A stretch of DNA of 27,378 bases from Candidatus Baldrarchaeum yapensis (GTDB lineage: Archaea > Asgardarchaeota > Baldrarchaeia > Baldrarchaeales > Baldrarchaeaceae), in contig JAEOSH010000024.1 of NCBI GenBank assembly GCA_016840465.1, forward strand, positions 1 through 27,378, given 5' to 3'. Under the pieces are notes generated by a model, which saw nothing but the letters and a program-made list of their open reading frames with translations, was not told the origin of the DNA and did no database searches. Below, piece after piece: positions 13,799 to 21,150 of this stretch. Made by a program: the position numbers and the translations under genes. How positions within the stretch are numbered: position 1 is the first letter of the stretch; each line of letters starts with the position of its first letter.

Positions 13799-15016
13799 AT
13801 GTACGTAGAGCGGCTCGTATGCGTAAACTGCGGAAATGAGTTCTCCCCGGATGATGTTGTGTATGAATGCAGATGTGGAAGCCTGCTAGATGTCGTATAC
13901 GATTATGAGGAAATAAAAGACCACCTGGACATACAGAAATTCAGAAAGACCCCACCAACGGTGTGGAAGTACGCGGACTTCCTACCAGCGCCGAAAAAAG
14001 TGTCGCTCGGGGAAGGGGGAACACCCCTACTTCCCTGCAAAAGGCTGGGGGAGATGCTCAGCGCTCCCTCCCTCTACATAAAGAATGAGGGACAAAATCC
14101 AACTGGCTCATTTAAGGACCGTGGAATGACAGTTGGTGTGAGCAAGGCGCTCACATTAGGGTTCGGGATGGTCGCATGTGCATCCACCGGAAACACATCC
14201 GCATCGCTCGCGGCATACGCGGCAAGAGCGGGCATGCGTTGCTTCGTATTCCTGCCTGCCGGGAAGGTCGCCGCGGGAAAACTTGCACAGGCGCTGATAT
14301 ACGGCGCTGAGGTCATACCGATAGACGCAAACTTTGACGTTTGCCTCAGTATAGTTAGGGAGGTCTGCCGGGAAGCGGGAATATACCTGCTGAACTCGGT
14401 GAACCCTTTCAGGCTGGAGGGCCAGAAGACAATAGCATTCGAGATATTCGACCAACTCGGACGTGTCCCCGATACGATAGTAGTCCCCGTTGGGAACGGC
14501 GGAAACATCTTTGCAATATGGAAGGGATTTATGGAACTGCGGGAGGTCGGCCTCACAGATGAGGTTCCGCGAATGATAGGAGTACAGGCCGAGGGGGCGA
14601 ACCCGATTGTCAGAACTCTAGTTGCTGGTTCTAGGGAACTGGAGGTTGTCGAGCGGCCGGAAACTGTCGCTACCGCAATAAGAATAGGAAGGCCTGTCAA
14701 CTGGATGAAGACCCTCCGCGCAATAAGAGAGTCGGGGGGTACTGCTATTTCGGTATCCGACGACGAAATCCTCAGGGCACAGGAGATACTTGCAAGGGTG
14801 GAGGGAATCTTCGTTGAACCCGCGTCAGCCGCATCATTAGCTGGTCTGAAGAAGTTGGTTTTCGAGGGAGAGGTAGAAAAAGACGAGACAGTGGTGTGCA
14901 TAGCGACCGGGCATGGGCTTAAGGATCCTTCCGTCGTCACAAGTAGAATTTCACTACCAGAACCCGTACCTCCCAATATGGATGAGGTGTTCAGGAGAAT
15001 AAGAACCCGGATGTAG
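13799..15016 (+). CDS. thrC: Threonine synthase (PLP-dependent)
   Basis: A 405-residue enzyme that converts O-phosphohomoserine to threonine, the last step of the pathway. The N-terminus carries a zinc-ribbon-like C8-x2-C11...C24-x-C26, typical of archaeal forms. The PLP lysine is K106 in GQNPTGSFKDRG, the phosphate-binding loop is VVPVGNGGN, and the substrate/PLP region CASTGNTSASLAAYAARAG is complete. IFVEPASAASLAGL near the C-terminus is a family motif. ATG 13799 is preferred, because GGGGAGG at 13788-13794 is 4 bases away. ATG 13796 would leave only 1 base. The upstream Thr-rich leader implies regulation by threonine supply. No other thr gene is adjacent. Confidence 0.95.
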   Translation: MYVERLVCVNCGNEFSPDDVVYECRCGSLLDVVYDYEEIKDHLDIQKFRKTPPTVWKYADFLPAPKKVSLGEGGTPLLPCKRLGEMLSAPSLYIKNEGQNPTGSFKDRGMTVGVSKALTLGFGMVACASTGNTSASLAAYAARAGMRCFVFLPAGKVAAGKLAQALIYGAEVIPIDANFDVCLSIVREVCREAGIYLLNSVNPFRLEGQKTIAFEIFDQLGRVPDTIVVPVGNGGNIFAIWKGFMELREVGLTDEVPRMIGVQAEGANPIVRTLVAGSRELEVVERPETVATAIRIGRPVNWMKTLRAIRESGGTAISVSDDEILRAQEILARVEGIFVEPASAASLAGLKKLVFEGEVEKDETVVCIATGHGLKDPSVVTSRISLPEPVPPNMDEVFRRIRTRM

Positions 15017-15037
15017 CGTCCTGTTGCGAGCGATGAA

Positions 15038-15049
15038 TATTTTTATCAA
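15038..15049 (+). promoter_or_regulatory. TATA box preceding the k-turn RNA
   Basis: TATTTTTATCAA lies 22 bases after the thrC stop. A start 25-26 bases downstream would fall at about 15069-15071, exactly at the 5' base of the hairpin that follows. The T5 in it may also end the thrC transcript. Confidence 0.45.
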
Positions 15050-15070
15050 AATAGAGAGTTTAAGATATGG

Positions 15071-15141
15071 GGTGGGCAATGAAGACGCGGGGAAACCTGA
15101 CGGGATGATTGAGGTATCTCCCCGCCCCCTCTGAGCCCACC
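15071..15141 (+). ncRNA. Probable k-turn RNA, box C/D sRNA-like
   Basis: A terminal stem GGTGGGC (15071-15077) pairs with GCCCACC (15135-15141). Directly inside are a 3-base bulge AAT, then G81 and A82 opposite G133 and A134 (the sheared G-A pairs of a k-turn, last digits of the coordinates), then A83-T132, G84-C131 and A85-T130. The strands read ATGAAGA (15079-15085, box C consensus RTGATGA with one change that makes a Watson-Crick pair) and CTGA (15131-15134, box D). Internal CTGA (15097-15100) and ATGATTG (15105-15111) resemble D' and C', 4 bases apart. This is the size and plan of an archaeal C/D guide RNA bound by L7Ae. Against a standard guide, GCGGGGA (15087-15093) and TCCCCGC (15119-15125) would pair with each other, so it may instead be a folded k-turn hairpin. 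No tRNA features are present. Confidence 0.5.
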
Positions 15142-15617
15142 TCACCCATGCAAATACCACTACTTCTACAAGTCCTACCAAGAACGAAAAGGAACCAGAG
15201 GAATGTGCAAAACGCTAACATATGGCTGTCATCCCTATAAGAATGAGCAAAAATGTAGCCCCGCCGACCGGTCCCCTCTTCATCGACTCCCAAACGGGAA
15301 GCCTCTGGGGTTGCGAGAGGCGGGGCCCATGCAATATTCCCTCACAGAGCCTAATTAAGTTTTCTACCGGGGAGACAAGCGCATGGCTAGTTATTTTGAG
15401 TTTCAAGAATTTATTTCTCCGGTCCATGGTCAGCAGTTTTAACCCCCGTATCTCCCTCACGAAAGTCTAATTCTCTCGACATTAAATTGTACACGTCATG
15501 GTGAGATGAAAGTCGGAAGTTGGCGTTAGGTGCTGGCCGAAGCCGCTTAAAAACTTCCATGTCCTTCACAGCATTGTCAAATCCACTAGTGAAAAATTCC
15601 AATTAGGCACGATGGCA
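15142..15617. other. Gene-poor region between the k-turn RNA and the AbrB-type VapBC pair
   Basis: No protein gene is convincing on either strand. It holds GC-rich inverted repeats (next entry). On the minus strand a 63-codon frame (15602 to 15411) has no ribosome site. Small frames near 15149 begin Leu-rich but lack any start signal. Confidence 0.5.
15258..15326 (+). repeat. Two mutually exclusive GC-rich hairpins
   Basis: GCCCCGCC (15258-15265) and GGCGGGGC (15319-15326) are perfect 8-base arms. The right arm overlaps a local hairpin GCCTCT (15301-15306), 9-base loop, AGAGGC (15316-15321), so only one can form. CCTATAAGAA at about 15235-15244 could be a TATA box reading into it. It may be a structured RNA or a switch. 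No downstream gene lies close by on the plus strand. Confidence 0.35.
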
Positions 15618-15653
15618 CCATTTATAACCATCTAGTGATCTAGATATCTAGAT
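15618..15653 (+). promoter_or_regulatory. Promoter and tandem-repeat operator of the AbrB-type VapBC pair
   Basis: CATTTATAACC at 15619-15629 is the TATA box. Directly after it ATCTAG occurs three times at an 8-base period (15630, 15638, 15646). The last two copies form a perfect 16-bp palindrome ATCTAGATATCTAGAT (15638-15653). This covers the expected transcript start near 15650 and suits autorepression by the AbrB-type antitoxin. Confidence 0.65.
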
Positions 15654-15677
15654 GAGTAGACAATAAGGGGAATGTCC

Positions 15678-15920
15678 ATGAATGTCTACAGGGCAAAGGT
15701 CGGTAAGGGAGGTGTCATGTACTTACCGAGTGAAGTAAGAAAAATCTTGGGCGTTGAAAAGGGTGGGGAAGTGTTGCTGGTGGTAAGTGAGGGAAGGGTG
15801 GAGCTGAGGCCCGTAAAGTCCATATTTGTACTTGGTGCTGAGAGTCCTAAAATCTCGAAAATCACGATAGAGGAGTTCGAGCGGGAATCCGAAGAGATGC
15901 AGAGGGAGTTTTATGGCTAA
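15678..15920 (+). CDS. AbrB/MazE-type antitoxin (VapB)
   Basis: About 80 residues. MNVYRAKVGKGGVMYLPSEVRKILGVEKGGEVLLVVSEGRVELRPV is a swapped-hairpin AbrB DNA-binding domain (typical: V...GrI.iP.eiR..lgi..Gd...v). A helical, acidic tail (ISKITIEEFERESEEMQREF) would thread into the toxin. ATG 15678 is preferred to 15672, because AAGGGG at 15664-15669 is 8 bases before it. The gene overlaps the toxin by 8 bases. Confidence 0.85.
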   Translation: MNVYRAKVGKGGVMYLPSEVRKILGVEKGGEVLLVVSEGRVELRPVKSIFVLGAESPKISKITIEEFERESEEMQREFYG

Positions 15921-16389
15921 AGTCATTAAGGTGCTTTTGGACTCCTCGTACATATTGCCATCATTTGGAATTGAAATAAGCGAGCTGAGCGACGACGATC
16001 TTCTGAAGTTGGAGGCTCTGAGGGCGAGCAATGTTGTTCGCTTCTTTTACTCGGACATAATTTGGATCGAAATATTGCCAAAAGTCGTAAAGGAGTACAA
16101 CAAGAAGGGTCTACAACTAAACGGGGAAGTAGTTCGCAAATCTGTGGAGTCTTTGATGAAAACCGCAGAACTCGTAAGCCCGGGCCCTCTGGCAGTGGTG
16201 GAGGCGCTAAACCTGAGGTTATTAGGTCATGGGGATATGATTGACAACCTGCTCTATGGAATAGCCGTCGAAAAGGGGTTTAATCTTCTGTCAATGGATA
16301 AGGACCTGAAGGCATTTCTTAAGAGGAAAAAGTTGCAGCATGGCGTAATAATGGATCATAAGGAGTTATTTGCCATTGTGGAGCAGTAA
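15913..16389 (+). CDS. PIN-domain toxin (VapC)
   Basis: A 158-residue PIN protein. Acidic residues are seen at D10 (VLLDSSYILPSFGIEI), the Glu of SDIIWIEILPKV, the Asp pair of HGDMIDNLLYGIA, and the Asp pair of NLLSMDKDLKAFL. Length and the LDSSYILP opening are typical of archaeal VapC ribonucleases. It is translated with the overlapping AbrB-type antitoxin and is expected to be controlled by the ATCTAG-repeat operator. Confidence 0.85.
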   Translation: MAKVIKVLLDSSYILPSFGIEISELSDDDLLKLEALRASNVVRFFYSDIIWIEILPKVVKEYNKKGLQLNGEVVRKSVESLMKTAELVSPGPLAVVEALNLRLLGHGDMIDNLLYGIAVEKGFNLLSMDKDLKAFLKRKKLQHGVIMDHKELFAIVEQ

Positions 16390-16444
16390 GACGACCTCTG
16401 GTGGGTCAAAGTGCCCATCATTTCTCGTGAATGTCCGATCTCTG

Positions 16445-16460
16445 GGATGGCCGGCCATCC
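16445..16460. repeat. Perfect 16-bp palindrome
   Basis: GGATGGCCGGCCATCC is perfectly self-complementary without a spacer, and CCATCCC recurs at about 16499-16505. It lies in the 248-base gap between vapC and thiC, about 120 bases before the thiC TATA box. Its function is unknown. Confidence 0.5.
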
Positions 16461-16578
16461 GGTATGGGTCTGTACGATATGTGAATAACTTGGCAAGCCC
16501 ATCCCTAATGAGTCGCGGGAATTCACTTTCTTAATGTTATTACATTTTGGATATGGTGAATGGGGTCTCAAAGCGATG

Positions 16579-16588
16579 CTTTATTATC
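16579..16588 (+). promoter_or_regulatory. thiC: TATA box of thiC
   Basis: GCTTTATTATCGG covers this site, 50 bases before the thiC start. I looked for a TPP riboswitch (CTGAGA and CCTGAT-type signatures) between here and the vapC stop and saw none. Confidence 0.45.
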
Positions 16589-16637
16589 GGTTCCCCCTTA
16601 AGACTTTAAGTGATCGGTGACACTCTAAAGGTGAGCG

Positions 16638-17957
16638 TTGGAGGTAGACGAGAAGTTGACGACTCAGATGAAGGCGGCAAGGTTGGGGCAAATAACGGAG
16701 GAAATGAAGGCGGTCGCACGGGTAGAGGACGTTCCCGAGGAAGTCATCCGGAGAAGGGTTGCGCGTGGCGTTATCATAATACCGAGGAACCTAAAGAGGG
16801 ACTCGCAGAAGGTAAAGGTTGTGGGAATAGGGGAAGGACTCAGCACGAAGGTGAATGTAAACGTCGGGACCTCGACGACCTACGTCAACCTAGAAATGGA
16901 AATTGAGAAGGCGCGGGTCGCCGTGGAGTACGGCACGGATACGATCATGGACCTGAGCACCGGCGGTGACCTCGATGAAATTCGGAGAACTTTAATAAAG
17001 GTCGCTCCGGTGCCCTTCGGGACCGTGCCCATCTATCAGGCTTTCATGGAGGCGGTTCACAAGAAGGGCGCGGGAATCTACATGGATGAGGATGACATTT
17101 TCAACGTGATAAGGAGACACTTGGAGGACGGTGTGGACTTCATGACAGTTCACGTCGGCATAACGCTGGATATTGTCAGGAAGTTGCAGAGGAGCGACAG
17201 GGTGACGGGGATCGTCAGCAGGGGAGGGGCAATGCTTGCGGCGTGGATGTTGCATCACGAGCAGGAAAATCCCCTCTACAAAAATTACGATTACCTACTG
17301 GAACTTGCAAGGGAATATGATGCCGTTCTCAGCTTGGGTGATGCCCTCCGACCCGGATCTCTTGCGGATGCTCATGATTACGCTCAGATGGCAGAGATGC
17401 TCGTGATATCCCGTTTGGTTGAAAGAGCATGGGAATATGATGTCCAAGTTATGGTGGAGGGTCCGGGGCATCTCCCCCTGAACCAGGTGGCGGCAAACGT
17501 CAGGCTGGAGAAGGCACTTTGTAAGGGCGCACCGTATTACGTTCTAGGTCCCCTAGTTACCGACATAGCGGCAGGCTACGACCATATAGCCTCCGCAATA
17601 GGTGCCGCAATAGCCGCAGCTGAGGGGGTGGACCTGATCTGCTACCTCACCCCAGCGGAGCACCTATCTCTTCCGGATGTCAAGGATGTGAAGGAGGGAC
17701 TCATTGCGGCAAAGATCGCAGCACATGCGGGAGACATCGTAAAACTTGGAGAAAAAGCGCTGAAAAAGGACTTGGAGATGTCCATAGCGAGGAGAAAACT
17801 CGACTGGGAGACCATGTACAAACTTTCGCCGGATCCCAAGCGTGCGAGGAGAATGCGTGAGCGGTTTGCGGCCTCGAGTAGGGGTCCATGCACGATGTGC
17901 GGGGACGTTTGTGTCTACATAATTTTGGAGAAGTACATGAGGAGGCGGGAGGAGTGA
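16638..17957 (+). CDS. thiC: Phosphomethylpyrimidine synthase ThiC
   Basis: A 439-residue radical SAM enzyme that rearranges aminoimidazole ribotide to the HMP-phosphate moiety of thiamine. Family segments: VNVNVGTS, AVEYGTDTIMDLSTGGDL, PVPFGTVPIYQA, DFMTVHVGIT, IVSRGGAMLAAWMLHH, SLGDALRPG, MVEGPGHLPLNQV, YYVLGPLVTDIAAGYDHI, and CYLTPAEHLSLPDVKDVKEG. The cluster motif is C418-T-M-C421-G-D-V-C425. This CxxCx3C spacing is one residue shorter than the CxxCx4C of bacterial ThiC, and I believe it is a variant usual for archaeal forms. The start is TTG 16638 with AAGGTGAG just upstream. GTG overlap at the 3' end couples it to the next gene. Confidence 0.95.
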   Translation: MEVDEKLTTQMKAARLGQITEEMKAVARVEDVPEEVIRRRVARGVIIIPRNLKRDSQKVKVVGIGEGLSTKVNVNVGTSTTYVNLEMEIEKARVAVEYGTDTIMDLSTGGDLDEIRRTLIKVAPVPFGTVPIYQAFMEAVHKKGAGIYMDEDDIFNVIRRHLEDGVDFMTVHVGITLDIVRKLQRSDRVTGIVSRGGAMLAAWMLHHEQENPLYKNYDYLLELAREYDAVLSLGDALRPGSLADAHDYAQMAEMLVISRLVERAWEYDVQVMVEGPGHLPLNQVAANVRLEKALCKGAPYYVLGPLVTDIAAGYDHIASAIGAAIAAAEGVDLICYLTPAEHLSLPDVKDVKEGLIAAKIAAHAGDIVKLGEKALKKDLEMSIARRKLDWETMYKLSPDPKRARRMRERFAASSRGPCTMCGDVCVYIILEKYMRRREE

Positions 17958-18427
17958 AGCTCCTCCAAATATGGGTTAAGGCTCCTAAACTGAAGGGCGC
18001 GGATCTCCTGATAGTGGGAGAGTGCGTCAAGGAGGTAAATCCGGAGGTCTTCGAGGAGTTCAGTAAGGGAAGAGTTGTGCTCTCCGCATGTCCCGAGGGG
18101 GAAAACTCCCTCCTCTACGGAAAGATAGGAACGATAATAAGGGCATCACGCCCCAGAAGCATAACTGTGCTGACGGTGGACGGCTCGCCGCACTGCTTCT
18201 TGTTACATGCTGCGGTGAACGAGGCGATCTTCATTGTGGGAAATGAGATCCCACGAAAACATTACGTACTGGTTAACGGGACAGAACTAGTCGAGATATC
18301 GCCCGATGCGGTGAGGGTGGCGAGATACCTCCACCTAGTGAACGAGATCATAAAGAAGAATCCGGAAGTCCTTAATGCCCTCGAGAGATGCAGTCTAGAA
18401 TACCTCCACTCTAGGGGGAAGTACTAG
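17954..18427 (+). CDS. Conserved hypothetical protein translationally coupled to thiC
   Basis: About 157 residues from GTG 17954, which shares bases with the ThiC TGA stop. GGGAGG lies just upstream. The protein is alpha/beta: strands at GADLLIVGECV, GRVVLSACPEG, RSITVLTVDGSPHCFLLHAAVNEAIF, and a helical tail. TVDGSPHCFLLH looks like a conserved active-site or ligand loop, and a second Cys lies in LSACPEGE. I do not recognise the family. Four-base overlap with thiC suggests co-expression and perhaps a link to thiamine or to iron-sulfur or sulfur chemistry (inference only). It ends convergently 9 bases from nadC. Confidence 0.6.
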   Translation: MKLLQIWVKAPKLKGADLLIVGECVKEVNPEVFEEFSKGRVVLSACPEGENSLLYGKIGTIIRASRPRSITVLTVDGSPHCFLLHAAVNEAIFIVGNEIPRKHYVLVNGTELVEISPDAVRVARYLHLVNEIIKKNPEVLNALERCSLEYLHSRGKY

Positions 18428-18436
18428 GGCTCATTC

Positions 18437-19303
18437 CTACCAGCATTTAATTATTTTCAGGCTCATGTCGAGAGGACGGACCGAGTGAGTTAAATACCCA
18501 GCGGAGATTATATCGACGCCTGTTCTCGCGTACTCGGTAACATTTTCGGGAGTAATTCCGCCAGACACCTCTATTAGAACCTTCTCCCTAAGTCCTTCCT
18601 TTTTGAGGGCATTTATTACCCTTTCCACCTCATCGGGCTCCATGTTGTCCAGCATTATTATATCTGCACCCTCCCGCGCCGCCTCCAAGGCCTCCTCCAG
18701 CGTGCGCACCTCCACCTCTATCTTTTTAGTAAAGCTTGCGTGCGCACGCGCCCTTCTAATGGCCTCTCTAACTCCTCCCGCCACGGCTATGTGATTGTCC
18801 TTTATCAGGATGCAATCGTCTAGGTGGAGCCTGTGGGGATCCCCGCCACCCACCATTATTGCCTTCTTCTCGAAATATCGGAACCCGGGAACCCCCTTCC
18901 TGGTGCCCGCAATTATCACGTTTTTATTCACCGCTTTCGCCCTTCGAAACATCTCAGCGGTCGCCGTAGCGATGCCGCTCATCCTCATAAGAATGTTCAG
19001 CGCCACACGCTCGCATACGAGTATGTTCCTCGCGGGACCTGTGACTTCCATGATCACTGTCCCGGGAGAAACCTCGGACCCGCTTTTCAAAGATTTTTCA
19101 ACAGTTACCCCGTTCATTATAAAGAACTCGGCAACCTCCTCAACCCCTGCAACTACCCCGGAGGCCTTTGATATGATTATCGCGGATGCCCTGGCATCCC
19201 TAGGGACAACGACCTCTGTTGTTACGTCCCCGAGTCCGACATCTTCCTCCAGGAACTCGGAAAATTTCCTAAACAAAAACGATGCATATTCGTGGCGCGA
19301 CAT
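18437..19303 (-). CDS. nadC: Nicotinate-nucleotide pyrophosphorylase (quinolinate phosphoribosyltransferase)
   Basis: A 288-residue enzyme that makes nicotinate mononucleotide from quinolinate and PRPP. Seen: EEDVGLGDVTTEVVVP, ERVALNILMRMSGIATAT, the PRPP/quinolinate-binding AGTRKGVPGFRYFEKKA, GGGDPHRLHLDDCILIKDNHI, IEVEVRTLEEALEA, IMLDNM, and EVSGGITPENV. In the TRK motif the usual Thr after Lys is Gly. It is last in the nadA-nadX-nadC operon. Its ATG follows the nadX stop by 8 bases, and GGTGGTGG serves as ribosome site. Confidence 0.95.
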   Translation of the reverse strand: MSRHEYASFLFRKFSEFLEEDVGLGDVTTEVVVPRDARASAIIISKASGVVAGVEEVAEFFIMNGVTVEKSLKSGSEVSPGTVIMEVTGPARNILVCERVALNILMRMSGIATATAEMFRRAKAVNKNVIIAGTRKGVPGFRYFEKKAIMVGGGDPHRLHLDDCILIKDNHIAVAGGVREAIRRARAHASFTKKIEVEVRTLEEALEAAREGADIIMLDNMEPDEVERVINALKKEGLREKVLIEVSGGITPENVTEYARTGVDIISAGYLTHSVRPLDMSLKIIKCW

Positions 19304-19311
19304 GCCACCAC

Positions 19312-20142
19312 CTACGTTCCTATAACAATGGGCTCGGTTATCTTCCTCAAAGTTCGTATTGCTGAAAGGGCGGCGAGGTAGCTGGTCCTCGGATTTGAGG
19401 GAGACGGAACGTTCTTCGCAATCGTTATTATCTCCCCAAACGGACCCCGCGCCCTTATCTCGTGCATATTCCTATCTAGGGTCGGATCCGCAATTATCCT
19501 GACCTTGGTGCGCTCTGGACCGATGGACGCAATACTGAGGGTCATTGCAACGTTTATATTCTTCGGGAACTTTATAGCCGCTTCTCTCGCCGGCCCCTCG
19601 TAAACCACGACCGGCTCCTTTATATTTTCCAAGTTTATTCCCTTCTCCACGAGATATGGCGCATCACTAAGGGCTCGCGGAGGTTTTCTCGTTACAAGTA
19701 CGAGTTCCTCTATTCCCACAACGCTTGCCGCCTTTATCCCATCGATCCCCACTATCGCTCCCGATGGTATGTACACCTTTCTTCTGGTCTCTTCTGCAAT
19801 CCTTCTTACTTCCTCGAAGAGAGCGGTATCGGAGAACGCGCCCACGCTCATAACCATGAGGTCCTTTCCTGACCTGAGCACCTCAATGGCGTACTGCCGA
19901 ACGGCATCTTGTGATGCGGCCTCTATCACCAGTTGAACTCTTGGATTTTCAATGACCTCCTTAAAACTCGACGCGACAATGGGCCTCTTTCTTAAGGAGT
20001 TTGCGAGGACCTCCGCCTTTTCCCGCACTATGTCGTACAGTATTATCAACTCTGCATTCCCTGCCTTTCCCTCGTCTATTGCCCTCGCGAGTACTGTTCC
20101 TATCGCGCCGCATCCTATGATTCCCACGCCCATTTTGCTCAT
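19312..20142 (-). CDS. nadX: L-aspartate dehydrogenase
   Basis: A 276-residue NAD(P)-dependent enzyme that oxidises aspartate to iminoaspartate for NadA, replacing the oxidase NadB of aerobes. The Rossmann motif is GVGIIGCGAIGTVLARAI. Family segments include VMSVGAFSD, VYIPSGAIVGIDGIKAA, NINVAMTLSIASIGPERTKV and ADPTLDRNMHEI. ATG 20142 is chosen because GAGGTGGT is 5 bases upstream and the Rossmann strand follows at once. A longer frame upstream would overlap nadA and is low-complexity. The gap from nadA is 14 bases. Confidence 0.95.
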   Translation of the reverse strand: MSKMGVGIIGCGAIGTVLARAIDEGKAGNAELIILYDIVREKAEVLANSLRKRPIVASSFKEVIENPRVQLVIEAASQDAVRQYAIEVLRSGKDLMVMSVGAFSDTALFEEVRRIAEETRRKVYIPSGAIVGIDGIKAASVVGIEELVLVTRKPPRALSDAPYLVEKGINLENIKEPVVVYEGPAREAAIKFPKNINVAMTLSIASIGPERTKVRIIADPTLDRNMHEIRARGPFGEIITIAKNVPSPSNPRTSYLAALSAIRTLRKITEPIVIGT

Positions 20143-20156
20143 AACACCACCTCGCG

Positions 20157-21083
20157 TTACGCCAGCACCTCTAACATTCTCCTGATGCCTCTCTCGGCCC
20201 TTCTTGCAACGTCCTCCGGAACTGTGACGACCGGTCTTTCCTCGGCGAGCGCTGACAACACCCTTTCCAGCGTTATCATCTTCATCTCCCGGCAAACAGC
20301 ATCCTCCCTCAGCGGTATGAATTCCTTTTCGGGCAACTCCCTCCTCAATCTGTCAATCAATCCGATCTCTGTTCCGACAATGATACGTTCGGCATCCGTT
20401 TCGTGAGCAAACCTCACCATCTGGCTTGTTGACCCTATTGCGTCCGCGAGTTGCTGCACTTCAGGATCGCATTCGGGATGCACGATCACGACCGCGTCAG
20501 GATACTTCTTCTTTAGGCGTAGAACGTCCTCGGGCTTGAACTTTTTGTGGACATAGCAATGCCCATCCTCGGGAACCGGAATCACCCTCACACTGGTGAC
20601 CCTCTCCGAATACCACGCAAGATTCCTATCCGGACCCATAAACACCATACCATCATTCTTTACCCTCTCAACAACCCTCGGCGCGTTTGCGGATGTGCAA
20701 CAGATGTCTGCCTCCGCCTTTGCCTCGGCGAGCGTGTTAACATAAGTTATGAACGGGACATCCGGGTTTCTTTCCTTAACTCTCCTTACTAGGGATGCCG
20801 GAAGTTGTGCGGCCATTGGACACCGCGATTCTAAAGACGGCAGGATAACCTTGCGCTTGGGATTGAGGATGTGCGCTGTTTCCGCCATGAAGTCTACTCC
20901 ACAGAATATAATTATGTCGGCGGACGTTTTGGTGGCGGCTCTCGCAAGTTCGAGACTATCGCCGAGAAAATCCGCGATTTCTTGGATTTCGGGACGCTGG
21001 TAGTTATGTACCAGCAGTATGGCGTTCTTCTCCTCCTTTAACTTCAGTATCTTTTTCTGCATCTCCCTCACGCGGTCGCTCAT
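20157..21083 (-). CDS. nadA: Quinolinate synthase A
   Basis: A 308-residue [4Fe-4S] enzyme that condenses iminoaspartate with dihydroxyacetone phosphate. Seen: LLVHNYQRPEIQEIADFLGDSLELAR, FCGVDFMAETAHILNP, the cluster Cys in SRCPMAAQL, TYVNTLAEAKAEADICCTSANA, FMGPDRNLAWY, IVHPECDPEV (second ligand), GTEIGLIDRL, and AVCREMKMITL (third ligand). ATG 21083 is preferred over 21134 and 21122, because CGGAGGAG lies 7 bases upstream and the length then matches the family. It is the first gene of the NAD operon. Confidence 0.95.
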   Translation of the reverse strand: MSDRVREMQKKILKLKEEKNAILLVHNYQRPEIQEIADFLGDSLELARAATKTSADIIIFCGVDFMAETAHILNPKRKVILPSLESRCPMAAQLPASLVRRVKERNPDVPFITYVNTLAEAKAEADICCTSANAPRVVERVKNDGMVFMGPDRNLAWYSERVTSVRVIPVPEDGHCYVHKKFKPEDVLRLKKKYPDAVVIVHPECDPEVQQLADAIGSTSQMVRFAHETDAERIIVGTEIGLIDRLRRELPEKEFIPLREDAVCREMKMITLERVLSALAEERPVVTVPEDVARRAERGIRRMLEVLA

Positions 21084-21135
21084 CGAGTCGCTCCTCCGTG
21101 GTTCGAGTTTCGTTATCTCCATAGTTCGGTGCATT

Positions 21136-21150
21136 CAGGAATAAAAATTA
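21136..21150 (-). promoter_or_regulatory. nadA: TATA box of the nadA-nadX-nadC operon
   Basis: On the minus strand CTAATTTTTATTCC lies just above the longer nadA frame. A transcript start near 21115 would give a leader of about 30 bases to ATG 21083. Confidence 0.4.

Noticed and set aside
14074-14976. A 300-codon open frame antisense to thrC
   Set aside because: Ser/Pro/Thr-rich shadow of the thrC reading frame, with no start signal.
15071-15141. A tRNA gene, because of the 7-bp GGTGGGC/GCCCACC closing stem and 71-base size
   Set aside because: There is no T-loop (TTCGANTC-type) next to the 3' arm, no D-arm and no anticodon arm. The k-turn reading explains the bases better.
15159-15169. An 11-base repeat of ACTACTTCTAC from the thr leader (13660-13670)
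   Set aside because: Too short and low-complexity. No shared context around it.
15149-15241. A second leader peptide starting MQIPLLLQVL (Leu-rich)
   Set aside because: No ribosome site, no Leu biosynthesis gene downstream, and the rest of the frame is not Leu-rich.
15411-15602. Minus-strand ORF of 63 codons ahead of the AbrB-type vapBC promoter
   Set aside because: TTG start without a ribosome site, no family features, and the only TATA-like sequence is shared with the plus-strand promoter.
16390-16637. TPP riboswitch upstream of thiC
   Set aside because: Neither CTGAGA nor CCTGAT-type conserved segments are present on the plus strand.
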